Of a stretch of 64,000 nt of DNA, positions 47,201-62,200 are shown in pieces. Both the position numbers and the translations under genes were made by a program. A model generated the notes under the pieces. The model saw only the letters and a program-made list of their open reading frames with translations, was not told the origin of the DNA and made no database searches. Source of the DNA: Manis javanica. Its lineage: Eukaryota > Chordata > Mammalia > Pholidota > Manidae. The stretch spans positions 36,856,501-36,920,500 of the forward strand of contig NC_133157.1 in assembly GCF_040802235.1 (NCBI RefSeq). Direction: 5' to 3'. The number at the start of each line of letters is the position of its first letter. Position 1 is the first letter of the stretch.

Positions 47201-50200
47201 TTCCCCATGATCCCTCACACCATGTGTACTAAACACAATATCCCCCATCCCCTTCTCCCTCCCCGCCCGCCCTCCCTCACCCCTCCCCTTTCGTAACCAC
47301 TAGTCCCTTCTTGGGGTCTGTGAAGTGCTGCTATTTTGTTCCTTCAGTTTTGTTTCATTGTTATACTCCACAAATGAGGGAAATCATTTGGCACTTGTCT
47401 TTCTCCACCTGGTTTATTTCACTGAGCATAATATCCTCCAGCTCCATCCATGTTGTTGCAAATGGTAGAATCTGTTTCTTTCTTATGGCTGAATAGTATT
47501 CCATTGTGTATATGTACCACATCTTTATCCATTCATCTACTGATGGACACTTAGGTTGCTTTTATATCTTGGCTATTGTAAAAAGTGCTAGTCTGCCAGT
47601 TTTTTATTTCTGCAACAAAGTATACACTTGCAACTTTAGATAGTATTTTGTTTTTTAAATTTGCATTTCTTTTTTTCTTAGGTCAGTGAGTATTTAAGAA
47701 AGAATCTCTATATAGTGGGGCCATTATGTTACCACTCTAAGATTGAGGAGAAATTCAAAAGGCTTTCAAAAGAGCCAGTTCTAATCAATAACTAACATTT
47801 ACTGAGCATCTATGTGTGCTGCTTTGTACCAAGAACTTTATGAGTATCATTCTGAGTTTCAATGTATTAATCCTCACAACTCTGGGTGGTAGATACTATT
47901 ATTGTCAACGTTTCCACAGATTTTTAAGAAAATTAAAGCTTAGAGAAAATACATGACTCTCCCAAGGTCACATAGCTAAGTGATTTGTGAAGTTAGGATT
48001 TAAATCCAGATAATCTGACTCTAGAGCTCTGGCTCTAACTACTATAGAATACTGTTTTACTGTCTCTCAGCGACACACAGGTGCACTTCCATGTTTTGGA
48101 GGTCTTCTGTGTATTCACTAGATTTCTGAGTACTCAGGACTCTTTGCTCACATTTTACAGCTGAGAACATTGTGACGGATGGTTTTTAAAGGGCAAGAAC
48201 TTTGAATAGCAGTTATTACAAAGTTACCATAAGGTTCACAGCAAAGGAAATTGGGGTAGTGCTTTTCATCATCACGTTACCTCATATACACTTAACCACT
48301 TAAAGAGGTACTGTTAACAATTGTTGAAAATGTCAAACTTCAAGGTAAAACAGGACTATACTTTAACTGCGCTTGTTTCTGTTTACTTTTTTATGTTGAA
48401 AAATTTTCAAAGACAAGTTACAAGAATATTAAATGAATTCCTACACAGATCTTCCTCAATTTATGATGGAATTATGTCCTGATAAACTCATAACAAGTAG
48501 AAAATATCCGTAAGTTGAAAACGCATTTAATACGCCTAACCTACCAAACATCAAAGTTTAGCCTTAGTCTACCTTAAACGCTCAGAACACTTACATTACC
48601 CTACAGTTATGCAAAATCATCTAACACAAAGTTTATTTTATAGTCAAAGTATTGAATATCTCATGTAATTTGTTGAATACTGTACTGTAAGTGAAAAATT
48701 TAATGGTTGTATGGGTACAAAATGATTGAAAGCATACCCATTATTTACCCTGCCACTGTCCAGCATCACAAGAAAGTATATACTGTGTATCACTAGCCTG
48801 GGAAAAGGTCAAAATCCAAAATTCAAAGTACAATTTCTACTGCATTATGTTATAATGCAACATCATAAAGTAAAAAAACTGTAAATTGAACCATTATAAG
48901 TCAGGAACTGTCTGTATACCCTTCACCTAAATTCTCTGATTGTTAACATTTTTACAGGGCTATATGTTCTAATAAATTTTGTTAGAACCACAAAGTTTGT
49001 AAGTCATTGAATAAGTGCTCCTTAATCTGATAAAGAGTATTTTCTTTATATTAAACAACTTATAATAAACATATTTAGTGTTGAAATATTTAATAAATCA
49101 GGAATATCTATTATCACTACCTTTTATTCAACATTGTACTAGAGGCCCTAGCAAGTGCAATAAGGAACAAAAAAGAAAAAAGTTGAGAATTGGCAACAAA
49201 TAAAACTGTTATTAGAAAAGTACATGATTGTATACGTGCAAAACCCAAATGAAGCTACAGATAAACTATCAGAAATAAGTGAATTTAGTAATTCACTTGT
49301 GTATTTTTTTGTTTCTGGTAAATAGAAGTCAACAAACATCAATTATATTTCTATATGCCAGCAATAAGCATTTAGAAAATTTAAACTTTAAAGTGATACA
49401 AGAAAAAGATACCATTTATAATGGCATCAAAAAAAGCAAACAGCAAGGAATAAGTCTACTGAAAGATGTACAAAATCTCTGTACAAAAAACTATAAAATA
49501 CAACTGAGAGAAATCAAAGATATGAATAAATGGAAGGATAGTTCTTGCTCATGAAGTCAAAGACTCAGTATTATAAAGATGTCAAATTTCTCCAAATTGA
49601 TCTAAAAATTAATACCAACTCAGTCAAAATCCCAGTAAGTTTGTTGGTAGATACTGATAAGCTAATTCTAAAATTTAAGTGGAAATGCAAATGGCTAATA
49701 GCCAAGACAATCTTGAAGAACAATGTTTGAAGAGATACACTACCAGATATCGAGACATGTTAAAAAGGTACAATAACTAAGTGTGATACTAGCGCAATGG
49801 AACAGAATGTTTTCAGGAATAAACACATACATGATAAAAATACTTAATTTAAGGTGGTACTAAATAGCACTGGGAAAAGGACATTTTGATAAATAGTGCT
49901 GGTCAAATGTATATTCACATGGGGAAAAAAAGAATCGTGATCATTCCTTATACCATGCTCAAAAAAAATCAGTCCAGGTCAACTATACATCTAAATGTGA
50001 AAGGTGAAATAGACCTTCTAGACAATAACACAGAATATCATTATGACCTCAGAAGAGACAAGTATCTCTTAAGCAGGACTTAAAACATTATTCACTAAGG
50101 AGAAAGTCTGATAAAGTGGGCTACATTAAAATTAGAACCTTCTGTTTATCAAAAGACACTATTAAGAAACTAAAAAGTGAAGGCATAGAGTGCAAGAAAA

Positions 50201-53200
50201 TAATATATAAAACCAATAAAGGATTCATATCCAAAATACATAAAGAACTCTTACTAATCAATATGAAAAACACAAGACGATTAAAGTATAAGCTAGAGTG
50301 GAAAGGGCACTTCACCAAGAGGATGTCTAAATGGTCAATAGACATGAAAAGGTGCTCAACCTCATCAGTCATCAGGGAAATATAAATTAAAAACTCAATG
50401 ACATCCAGCTATATATCTTTAAGAATGGATTAACCAATCAAGCGCTGACAAAAATGTAGATCAATGGGAACTATGTTCCTGCTGGTGAGGGTAATTTGGT
50501 ACAACCACTTTGGACAATGTTTGGCATAACTGACTATGTTGAATGTATGCATATCCTATTAATCAGCAACTCTACTCCTAAGTTTATTTGTAAAAGGAAT
50601 AAGTACATACATACCAGAATGCAAATATAAGGATGCCATTATTTGTAATAGCCGAATACTGACAACAACACATATATCTATTAATCATAGACTGGGTAAG
50701 TTATGATATATTAATACAGTAAAATATCACACAGGAATGAGAATGAACAAAGTACTGCTACATGTAAGAACAGGAATGGACATCACAAATGTAATGAGAG
50801 AAGCCAGACAAAAATAATACAAACTAAATCATTTAATAATTTATATAAAGTTCAGAAACACAAAACTAAAGTTCGGGAAGTAGGGATAGGGTTATACCTT
50901 TGTGCAGTACAAGAGAGGGTTCTGGTAATTTTCTATTTTACCCTGGGTGCTGATGTACACCAGTGTATTCACTTTGTGATGACTCACTGATCTGTATACT
51001 TCTGATCTTTTATTTGTGTGTTATGTTTCAACAGAAAAATTCATTTAAAAAGTGTTTAAACCTTTTAACTCCACTGGAACCTGGAAGTCTGCTAATCACT
51101 AAGTATGCTGTGGCATGTGGTGTTTATACCCTGCACAAAACCACACAGGCTCATGTTTTAGAAACATATTGAAATCACCTAAGTGGTTTATCCTTAGACA
51201 CTTCAATTATTGATGATCCAATTTCTCTTGCCCTCCAACAGCAACAAAATAGAGAAGGTGCTAGGCAAATGCTTGAAGGGTGGGTTGCTCCCTCCTAGTA
51301 ACTTCACAGGACTGAAGGACAAGTAGGTAAACAGCAGTTGAAATACTTACTTTTTCCTCTCCAAGGCTGAACACTCCTCATCGCACTCCAGCCTTGAGAA
51401 ACAAATGAAGAAAATAGAGTCAGGGTATAGGTTTCACTGTTCCTATTCAGCAATAAGTTTTTGGTCAATCTGGAAACAGAGCAGACTTGCCAAATGATGG
51501 CTGGATGAGGTCCCCCTTTAGCATAGGTGGGAAGGCCTCTGGGTTATGGGAGTCTAAGAGTTCTCAAAAAGGCCTCAAAATGTCCCCTGGCTGCTTAGCC
51601 CACAAAATGCTTCCAATGCACCTCTGACAGCTCTACCTCCCTCTCTCAACACTCAACACAGCCACAACTCTGGTTCTCTGTTCTCCTCTGGGTTGGGCTG
51701 AACACATCTAGGTCTCCGCTTCCTCTAGCTACTGTTTGGAGTGAGGCCTAGACAAGTCTCCTCTGGTCTTAGCTATATCCTGAGTAGGATTCACTGGACT
51801 GGAGTACGTGCGGTTTCTTAACAACAAATGTCTGTTGAACACCTAATATGCGTGCAAGGCTTTATTGTAGGGACTGAGAAAAATGAATGGTTCCTGCTTT
51901 CTGGAAATTAAGTCTAATAGTAGAAAGAAGACATAGCTACACCTTTAAAAAATTACCTGGCTTGGTGAATTTCCTTCTTAGTAATTAACTTGCTGATTTC
52001 CACTGAATCTCCAAGCTGCATATCTGTTATTTTAGAGGCCATGGAAATAGCAGCTATTCTGAAGTTTAAAAAAGAAAGGGAAGAAAAGGCATTTATTGCA
52101 CTTTCACAAGAAATCTCCTCGTACAAGGCACACTGAAGACTTCTTTCAAGGCAATCAACCACTGGATCATTTGTGTGGCCTTGGAAGCCCATGTGTTACG
52201 AACTACCCACAAGTTTATGTACTGTCTCCTCAATTACATTCTATGCAACTCATAGAAAGTGATGAGGTAATTCATTCAGTACCCTCTTGAGTATCCAGGC
52301 TGATGCCTGGCACTCAGCAGGCATTCAAACACCGCCACTCTGATGTCTGCATACTCCTAAAATCCACCTCTGCATCTAATCAGAGATAAACACAGCCATC
52401 TGTTCCTAACACCTCCACCTCTGTACTCACAATTCTGTATGACCACAGGGGCCCTAAGATTTCAGGAGGCTGCAAAGACACCTCAAAGAACAGTTAGAAA
52501 TCCCCACCCCAGGGGAGGGGCAAAGGCCAGGGTCCTGGCTTTGTCTCCACAAGTGGTGGGATATTAAAGCAATTCAAGCAACTTCAGGACATCTTCCCTT
52601 CTATGGATAAAATGAAGGTTCCTGTGGCCAGAATTCTCACCTGGCCCTGGTTGGCTAGCTCACTACACATGTGTGGGCAATACATTGTTATTGACTATAT
52701 ATAAAGAGCTCCGTCCAGTGCTCTGGTCGATACGGTGGCACAGCTGCAAGGCTGCAGGAGAGCAGAGCAGAGGCTGGAGTGGTGGCAGCACTGAGGACAG
52801 AGGCCCAGAGGACGGCTCTGCGGATAGAGAGGCCCAGAGGCAGAGACTGGCTTTCTGCATGCAGACTCGCTATGAGTGAATGGGATTTTAGTGATTCACC
52901 AGTAACCGTGGAAATCAAGTTGGGTATAACCCTTTCATCCTGAGAATGTTCTACTGTCATTTCTTTGGTCACACTGAATCCATAGTGAACCTGCCCGGGG
53001 CTGACACCCATTGGCAAGACACCTTCTGATCTCATGATGTAGTAAGAACAAAAGGGAAATAGAGGAAGACGGAGGAAGAGAAATACAATGGTTATTTTAC
53101 AAATTAAAGTTAGGGAAGGGAAATTACTTTCCTAAAGCCAGAAAAACTAGATTTAGGAAAATTTATTTAAAAAACTTTCCAACCTTTACAAAGTTTGCCT

Positions 53201-56200
53201 GGACCTTAAGATAAACACTTGAATATCCTTTACCTAGATCCACTAACTGTTAAAATTTAAGTAGCATTAACCTTTGATAAGTACTGGATGCTTCAGAGCA
53301 AACCATGTTCTCTTTTCTTCGTCCACATTCACACTGTAGCTCTATCTGAAATCAGATTAACATAGAGCAATGTTTAGTGCATGGAAACCACAAAAATAGG
53401 CAGGTTTCACTTTTAAAGCCTCTCTCAAATCAAACCATGGCAGAGAATAGAGAGACAGTGAGTAGCTAACCTTCAGGATGGAAGAAGCTAACCACACATG
53501 CAAACTGACCATGTGGTAGTTGACATACTAGGAGGAAGTGACCGGTCTCCAGTGCCCCTTTCTGGGAACTATTCCTGTCCTTAATCCCGCCAGAAGCAGC
53601 AGGTCTAAAATAAAGTTTTTACCAGGACCAGTGAAGGCCTAATCAACTCCACTCATCTCTGTGCTTTCTTTTCACCTCCTTGCGAGGTGGGATGGGGTGG
53701 GGTGGGAGTTGGGTGGGGGGGTTTGCTTCATACCTCAGACCAGGCTCAGAGCCCAGTCACATGCTCTCATAGCACCCTCTACAAGGGTGTAACTACTCTT
53801 TCACCAGTTAGAATTATCTGAGCAATTAGCATCTGTCCCATCTAATTGAAGGGACCATGTGTCTTCAAAATACTCAAATATTTAGTTAATAAATGGAGTG
53901 GACTATCAGATTCTCTCTTGACACTTTGATGTGAGGGAGACAGAGACTGTGGTCAGGGGGTAGATGGTACCTTTTAAACTAAAAGGCCATGTTGAACTAG
54001 GCAGACAGAAACCTGTACAATTTACTCCACTTTTCTTTTGTTAACTCATGTGTAGTTCCTTCCAACCAATGACCCCTATAAAGATGTGTACCCAGGTGTC
54101 ACCACGGGTAGTTCTGGGCACATTAGCAGCCCCCAGAGCCACTCAATGACCCCACGTGGAGCCAGAAATACCTTGGTTTTACAAGCAGTCACAGGACAAG
54201 GAAAACCGGGGTGGCAGGGTGCCATACATGGGTGGCCACAGTCAGTTCTGGGGGTGGCGCAGGGCTGCTTGCAGGCCTCATCCATCAGACACTCTCCCTT
54301 GTGACAGAGTCTCTGACACTTGTGCATTCCACACAGTAGCATGGCACTGCAGGGTAATCCGCAAGAGATGTCAACCAGGTGGCAGGGGATGTTGCTTCGT
54401 AACTAGGAGACAGAAGTAGCCAGATTCTCATCTCTGTGTGGGATTTGGGGTGAGTTTTAACTTCCTATTTAAACACCTCTGAACTTTCAAATGTCCTTTT
54501 TATCTGAAAAAAACGAGGCTGATTTTCAAAGTTTGAAAAGTTAGTCTGACAAGAAAACAAATCTGAACCTTATTTAATAGTCCAAAAGGATTTGTGGTAG
54601 CAGCCAAGTCTGACCTGGGACACAAAATTACCAAGGTGGGTAACAAGCTCCAGGAAATCAGTTAACTAGGGAGTACTTGAAAATGCTCTGACGAGAGAGA
54701 TCAGATAATCATTACCCTCCTTTGCAAACAGCTAGGGCATTGAGTAAACAAACAAGCCCTGAGGGCAGGGGCCCAAGGTTTCCAGACTGCTGGCAGGGCT
54801 GTTTTATGTAAATACTCAATGTAATTAAATATATGTCTTCTCACATCTCTCAATTCATGATCTTCATAGCTTTAGGCAGCTCTGTCATTTAAAAAATGAA
54901 GACACAATAGGCCATGGAACCCCCACCCCCACCCCCATTAATTTTTTTATTGAGAAATCACCTTCTAGGATTTGTCACTCCAGGGAAAAAATGCTGGCAT
55001 TTATTCCTGGGGAATCAAAGGTTACTCATATATTCACTCAAATTCTTTCAAAAGCCCTCAAAATGAGGAATATATTTTGACTCTATTGACACATTAACTT
55101 TTATTCTTGAAGAGGCCTCCAAAGTCTAGGATGTGCATGCTTCTAATCACTTTGTAATCAGTATTTTGGTAGAACGTAGTTCTTAATCATTAAAAACCTT
55201 CCTACTCTACTAGCAGGGAACTGGGGATAGTTTCGACACATGCTTTGCCTTCTGTTGCCCCCTCCGCACATTACTTGCCTATCATCTCATTATCCCTCAG
55301 GATGTTACTTCCTTCACAACGCCTTCCCTGGTAGGGGGCCATGCCATCCCTCTCAGTAGTTAGTAACTTCCCACACTCCTGCACTTACAAGACTATTTAA
55401 CCATCTGCCTCCTGCCACAGAGTGAAGGTTCTGTTAGGCAGGAAAATAGATATGAGTGGGGGTGGAAAGAGAAAAAGGCTAGGAAAGTCCACTAAAAAGA
55501 CCCAGAGTTAATCAATTAAAGCTAAAAGGCCAGGAGCAAGTTGGCCTGGAATGTCTGAATATTCCCCAGATAAAGGAGGGTACCTCAGCATAGCCTATGT
55601 CTTTATTACGTTAATCATACAGGCCCAGTTTATTTTTTTATATTTTGTTATCATTAATCTATAATTACATGAGGGACATTATGTTTACTAGACTCCCCCC
55701 ATCACCAAGTCCCCCCAACAAACCCCATTACAGTTACTGTTCAGCATAGTAAGATGCTGTAGAATCACTTGTCTTCTCTGTGTTGTACAGCCCTCCCTGT
55801 GCCCCCCCATTATACATGCTAATCATAATGCCCCTTTCTTTTATTTTTATTTTGGTATCATTAATCTACAATTACATGAGGAACATTATGTTTACTAGAC
55901 TTCCACCTTCACCAAGTCCCCCTGAACAAACCCCATTACAGTCACTGTCCATCAGCGTAGTAAGATGCTGTAGAGTCACTACTTGTCTTCTCTGTGTTGC
56001 ACAGCCCTCCCTGTGCCTCCCCCAACATTACACGTGCTAATTGTAATGCCCCCTTTCTTTTTCGCCACTGGCTTATCCCTCCCTTCCCACCCATCCTCCC
56101 CAGTCCCTTTTCCTTTGGTAACTGTCAGTCCATTCTTGGGTTCTGTGATTCTGCTGCTGTTTTGTTCCTTCAGCTTTTTTTTCTTTGCTCTTATACTCCA

Positions 56201-59200
56201 CATATGAGTGAAATCATTTGGTACTTGTCTTTCTCTGCCTGGCTTATTTCACTGAGCATAATACCCTCTAGCTCCATTCATGTTGTTGCAAATGGTAGGA
56301 TTTGTTTTCTTCTTATAGCTGAATAATATTCCATTGTGTATATGTACCACATCTTCTTTATCCATTCATCTACTGATGGACATTTAGGGTGCTTCCGTTT
56401 CTTGACTATTGTAAGTAGTGCTGCGATAAACATAGGGGTGCATGTCTTTTTCAAACTGAGGCCCAGTTTATTTTTTAGCTTTACCTAATGCTGTTTTTTT
56501 TCTCCTTCTGGCCCTAATCAAGTAGTTTGTAACCTAGGTAACTAATTTACCATGCAGGCCCAGCCGTAAACAACATAGTAAAAGGCAGGAAGGATTCCAT
56601 CTTAAAGATTGTATTTTAATACCCAAGAAATTAAGAAGTAAGATTCCTAACTTACTCTTTAGCAAAACACAATAACTCAGCCCACCTTGGGAGCTGCAGA
56701 CAGCCTTATTTGATATGCTCTTGGACCAAGACTCTGGAGAAATCAGAACAGGAAGTTGCCTGTGTTAACTTAATTCTAAGAATTTAAAGATCAGTTAACA
56801 GCTCTGCACCCCTAGGCCTTAGTCACATACCTGAAGAATCCTTAAAAGGGGGAACCCCCAACCTTCCAGGGCACTCCTCTCTGAGGTTGCCCACACTTTG
56901 AAAGTGCATAACCTTTTAACTTTAAACTTTCTCCAACCTTTCAGGGCGCTTCTCCTTGCTGAGGTGGCCTGTACTTTTTCTCTTTAAGTAACTTTAAATA
57001 AAACTTTTACTCTGTTTCACTACCGTGTCTCTGCCCTTCAATTCTTTGTCGCGGCGGGGACAAGGACAGAAGAAAATACACAATGCTCCCCCAACAGTTC
57101 CACAAGGACAGGCCCAGAGATTCACTTCTGATCATTAGCACATAGTGGGTATGTAATAAATATTTGTTGAATGAAATCCTAATAAACCACCCACACAAAG
57201 ATGATACATAGATATCTTTGACTGGTTACTCTCAGAGGAAGTGAGATTTAAGAGGAAGAATAAAGAACTATGTTTTGTCAAAACTTGTCATTAAAAACTA
57301 TGACTTGAGAACCACTCAGGAAGTGGAGAAAAACATGTCCATCAAGATAAGGATACTGAAAGCACGTTGTCATAGGGTTTTAAGAAATGTTGGCTAACAT
57401 GAAGTAAAAGGAACAGGTTACAATACAGTATAATCTTAATATTAAGTAGGGCAAGGTTTCTAGTAGTCTATATACCAGAACGTTAAGGTATTTCTGAGTA
57501 CTTCCTTAATTATCTCCATGGCTATGTATTTCTTACAACAAAAAAATTTTAAGTGCTTTGTTAGGCAGGAAAGTAGATATGAACGGGGTGGGAAGAGAAA
57601 AAGGCCAGAAAGTCCACTGAAAAGACCCAAAATTAATCAATCAAAGCTCAAAAAGCCAGGAGCAAATAAAGGTGGGTACCTCAGCATAGCCCATGTCTTT
57701 ATTGTATTAATCATGCAGGCCCAGCTGTAAACAACATAGTAAAAGGCAGGAAGGATTCCATCTTAAAGATTGTATTTTAATACCCAGGAAATTGAGAAGA
57801 TTCTTAACTTACTCTTTAGCAAACAGACAATAACTTAGCCCACCTTGGGGCCTGGGCAGACAGTCTGTTTGATGTGCCCCCAGACCAAGACGCAGGTATC
57901 CAGGGAGAAATCAGAGCAGGAAGTTCCTTGTGTTAAGTTAATTCTAAGTATTCAAAGACCACTTAACAAGTCTGCACCCCCAGCCCTTAGTCACATCCCT
58001 AAAGAATCCTTAAAAGGGGAAACCCCAACCTTTCGGGGCACTCCTCTCTCTGAGGTCGCCCGTACTTTCTAAGTACATAACCTTTTAACTTTAAATTCTC
58101 TCTTTTCAACCTTTCAGGAGGCACTCCTCTTTCTGAGGCCACCCACACATTCTAAGTGTGTAACCTTTTAATCTTAAACTCTCTCCAACCTTTCAGGGCA
58201 CCTCTCCTTGCTGAGGTGGCTGTACTTTTTCTCTCTTTAAGTAATTTTAAATAAAAATTTTACTCTGCTTAACTATTCTGTCTCTGCCCTTCAGTGCTTT
58301 GTCCCGGCGGGGACAAGGACCGAGGAAAATACACAACGCTCCCCCAACAGCTTCAAGGGTCTAGAATGAGTGCCAAATACAGTTTAGAGACTAAGAATGA
58401 GGGCAGAAGTCCTTCCTGGTAGTGGCGATGAGGTGGTGGAGGTGAGACTGGTAGAAGGTGTTCTGACCCAGCAGTGGGAATGAGGAACTGTGGTGGACAT
58501 AAAGAGAAGGAAGAGTGGCATGCTGGTGGAGAGCCCACCTCCACCCTTGGGATGCTCTCACTGTTCACTTTTACCTAGGCTAGCAACCTCTCCCCCTGCT
58601 GGTTAGCCCAGAAGTTGTCTCTGAACACAGTTCATGTTCTCAAGGCCAACTGGTGGAATTTCACTTGATTGGAACTAGATTAAGAATGATAGCAGAATAC
58701 GAGAGGATTAAAGATGGTGGCGTGAGAGGAGAGACAGAGGCTTCCTCCTAAAACCGTATACAATTAGAAAATATAGTTGGTGCAACTAATCCTGAGACAG
58801 CAACAGGAAAGAGGACTGCGCCAGACTGCATACACCTGGAGAAAAGAGCAGACCTCACAGAACAGGGTAATGTACCAAAGCTATGGCCCGGTGGGACCCA
58901 AACCCTTTTCCTACCCCAGCTCACTGGCGGGAGGAAGAGAAATGGAGCCGGGAGGGACTGGAAGGCCTGGGACTGCTGAATACCAAATTCTGGAGACCTG
59001 CGCTGGGAGCACAAACCTACATTTCATGGTGCTTTCATGAGACTCGCATGACTACTGGGTTGGAAAGTTAATACAGGCAGAGTTCCTGGGGAGACTGGGA
59101 TTCCGGCCGCTTGTGGAAAGCAGGGATCCATATCCGGCTGCTCTGGTACAAAAGCTTATACCTGTGTGACCAGCCCACTGGCTCAGGCAATGGAGACAGG

Positions 59201-62200
59201 CACAGGAGCCGGGAGGCGGGGAACAGCTCTTTCCTCCCCCTAGGCACCAATACCACTACCCTGTGGCCCCTGACATTGCTTCAGGGGCTGAGCAGCTCCA
59301 GAGTAGAGCTTCTGGACACTAGATGGCGCCATATACAAATATGAAACGCCAAAGGAACCTGGTCCAGAGTAAAATTAAAATAACTCTGGAGAAAGATTTA
59401 AATGACATGGACCTTATGACTCTTCCTGAAAGGGAATTCAAAATAAAAAAATAATCAACATGCTAATGGAGGTACAGAAAGATATCCAAGAACTCAGGAA
59501 TGAATTCCGGTCAGAGGTCCAATTGTTGAAGAGCATGATGGAGGATATTAAAAGCAGGCTGGATATGGTGGAGGAGATGATAAATGGAATAGAAACTAAA
59601 GTAGAGGACTACAAAGAAGCTGAGGCACAGAGAGAAAAAAAGGATCTCTAAGAATAAAAGAATATTGGAAGAACTGTGTGACCAATCCAAGTGGAACAAA
59701 TTCACATTATAGGGATACCAGAAGAAGAAGAAGAGAGAGAGAAAGGATTTCTCAGATCACAATGGTATGAAACTAGAAATAAATTACACAAAGAAAATGG
59801 AAAACCCCACAAACACATGGAGGCTCCACAACATGCTCTTAAATAACCAGTGGATCAATGACCAAATAAAAACAGAGATCAAGCAATATATGGAGACAAA
59901 TGACAACAATAATTCAACACCACAAAATCTGTGGTATGCAGCCAAGGCTGTGCTAAGAGGAAAGTATACTGTATTACAGGCCTACCTCAAGAAAGAAGAA
60001 CAATCCCATATAAACAGTCTAAATTCACAATGAAACTAGAAAAAGAATAACAAATGAGGCCCAAAGTCAGTAGAAGGAAGGACATAATAAAGATTAGAGC
60101 AGAAATAGAGAAGAATAAAACAATAGAAAGAATCAATGAAAGCAAGAGCTGGATCTTCGAGAAAATAAACAAAATAGATAAACCCCTAGCCAGATTTATC
60201 AAAAAAGAGAGTCTACACACATAAACAGAATCAGAAATGAGAAAGGAAAAATCACTATGGACACCACAGAAATACAAAGAATTATTAGAGAATACTATGA
60301 AAAATTATATGCTAATAAACTGGATAACCTAGAAGAAATGGACAACTTTCTAGAAAAATACAACCTTCCAAAGCTGACCAAGGAAGAAGCAGAAAATCTG
60401 AACATACCAATTACAAGCAATGAAATTGAACTGTTAATCAAAAACCTACCTAAGAACAAAACTCCTGGACCAGATGGCTTCACCGCTGAATTTTATCAAA
60501 CATTTAGTGAAGACCTAATATACATCCTCCTTAAAGTTTTCCAAAAAATAGAAGAGGAGGGAATACTTCCAAACTCATTCTATGAGGCTAGCATCACTCT
60601 AATACCCAAACCAGGCAAAGACTTCACAAAAAGAGAAAATTACAGATCAATATCCCAGATGAACACAGATGCAAAAATACTCAACAAAATATTAGCAAAC
60701 CGAATTCAAAAATACATCAAAAAGATCATCCATCATGATGAAGTAGGATTTATACCAGGGATGCAAGGATGGTATAACATTAGAAAATCCATCAACATCA
60801 TCTACCACATCAATAAAAAGAAGGACAAAAACCACATAATCATCTCCATAGATGCTGAAAAAGCATTTGACAAAATTCAACATCCATTTATGATAAAAAC
60901 TCTCAATAAAATGGGTATAGAGCACAAGTACCTCAACATAATAGAGGCCATATATGACAAAACCACAGCCAACATTATACTTAACAGTGAGAAGCTGAAA
61001 GCTTTTCCTTTAAGATTGGAAACAAGAGAAGGATGCCCACTCTCCCCACTTCTATTCAACATAGTACTGGAGGTCTTAGCCATGGCAATCAGACAACACA
61101 AAGAAACAAAAGGCATTCAGATTGGCAAGGAAGAAATTAAACTGTCCCTGTTTGCAGATGACATGATATTGTACATAAGAAACCCTAAAGAAACCACTCT
61201 AAAACTACTACATCTAATATCTGAATTCAGCAAAGTTGTAGGATATAAAATTAATATGCAGAAATCTGTGGCATTCTTATACACTAACAGTGAACTAGCA
61301 GAGAGAAATCAGGAAAACAATTCCATTCACAATTGCACCAAAAAGAATAAAATACCTAGGAATAAACCTAACCTAAGAAGTGAAAGACCTATACTCTGAA
61401 AACTACAAGACACTCATGAGAGAAATTAAAGAAGATACTAATAAATAGAAACAGATCTTTTGCTCATGGATAGGAAGAATTAATATTGTCAAAATGGCTA
61501 TCCTGCCTAAAGCAATCTGTAGATTCAATGCAATTCCTATCAAAATACCAAAAGCATTCTTCAATGAACTAGAGAAAATCGTCCTAAAATTCATATGGAA
61601 CCATAAAAGACCTCGAATAGCCAAAGCAATCCTGAGAAGGAAGAATAAAACAGGGGGAATTATGCTCTCCAACCTCAAGCTCTATTACAAAGCCACAGTA
61701 ATCAAGACAATTTGGTACTGGCACAAGAACAGACCCATAGACCAATGGAACAGACTAGAGAGCCCTGATATAAACCCAACCATATATGGTCAATTAATAT
61801 ATGATAAAGGAGCCCTGGACATACAATGGGGAAATGACAGCCTCTTCAACAGCTGGTGTTGGCAAAACTGGACAGCTACATGCAAAAGAATGAAACATTA
61901 CTGTTTAACCCCACACACAAAAGGAAGTTCGAAATGGATTAAAGACTTGAATGTAAGTTGTGAAACCATAAAACTCTTAAAAGCCAACATAGGCAAATAT
62001 CTCCTGAATATAAGCATGAGCAACTTCTTCCTGAACCCATCTCCTTGAGAAAGGGAAACAAAAGCAAAAATTAACTCATGGGACTACATCAAACTAAAAA
62101 GTTTTTGTATGGCAAAGGACACCATCAACAAAACAAAAAGGCATCCTACAGTATGGGAGAATATATTTGTAAATGACATATCTGACAAGGGGTTAACATC

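Noticed and set aside
55432-58349. A complete provirus bounded by two LTRs
   Set aside because: The LTRs have different target duplications, and the 450 bp between them holds no gag, pol or env-like sequence.
60257-61399. 380-codon reverse transcriptase as a host gene or retron-like system
   Set aside because: Its motifs and surroundings are those of L1 ORF2 within a target-duplication-flanked, frame-broken L1.
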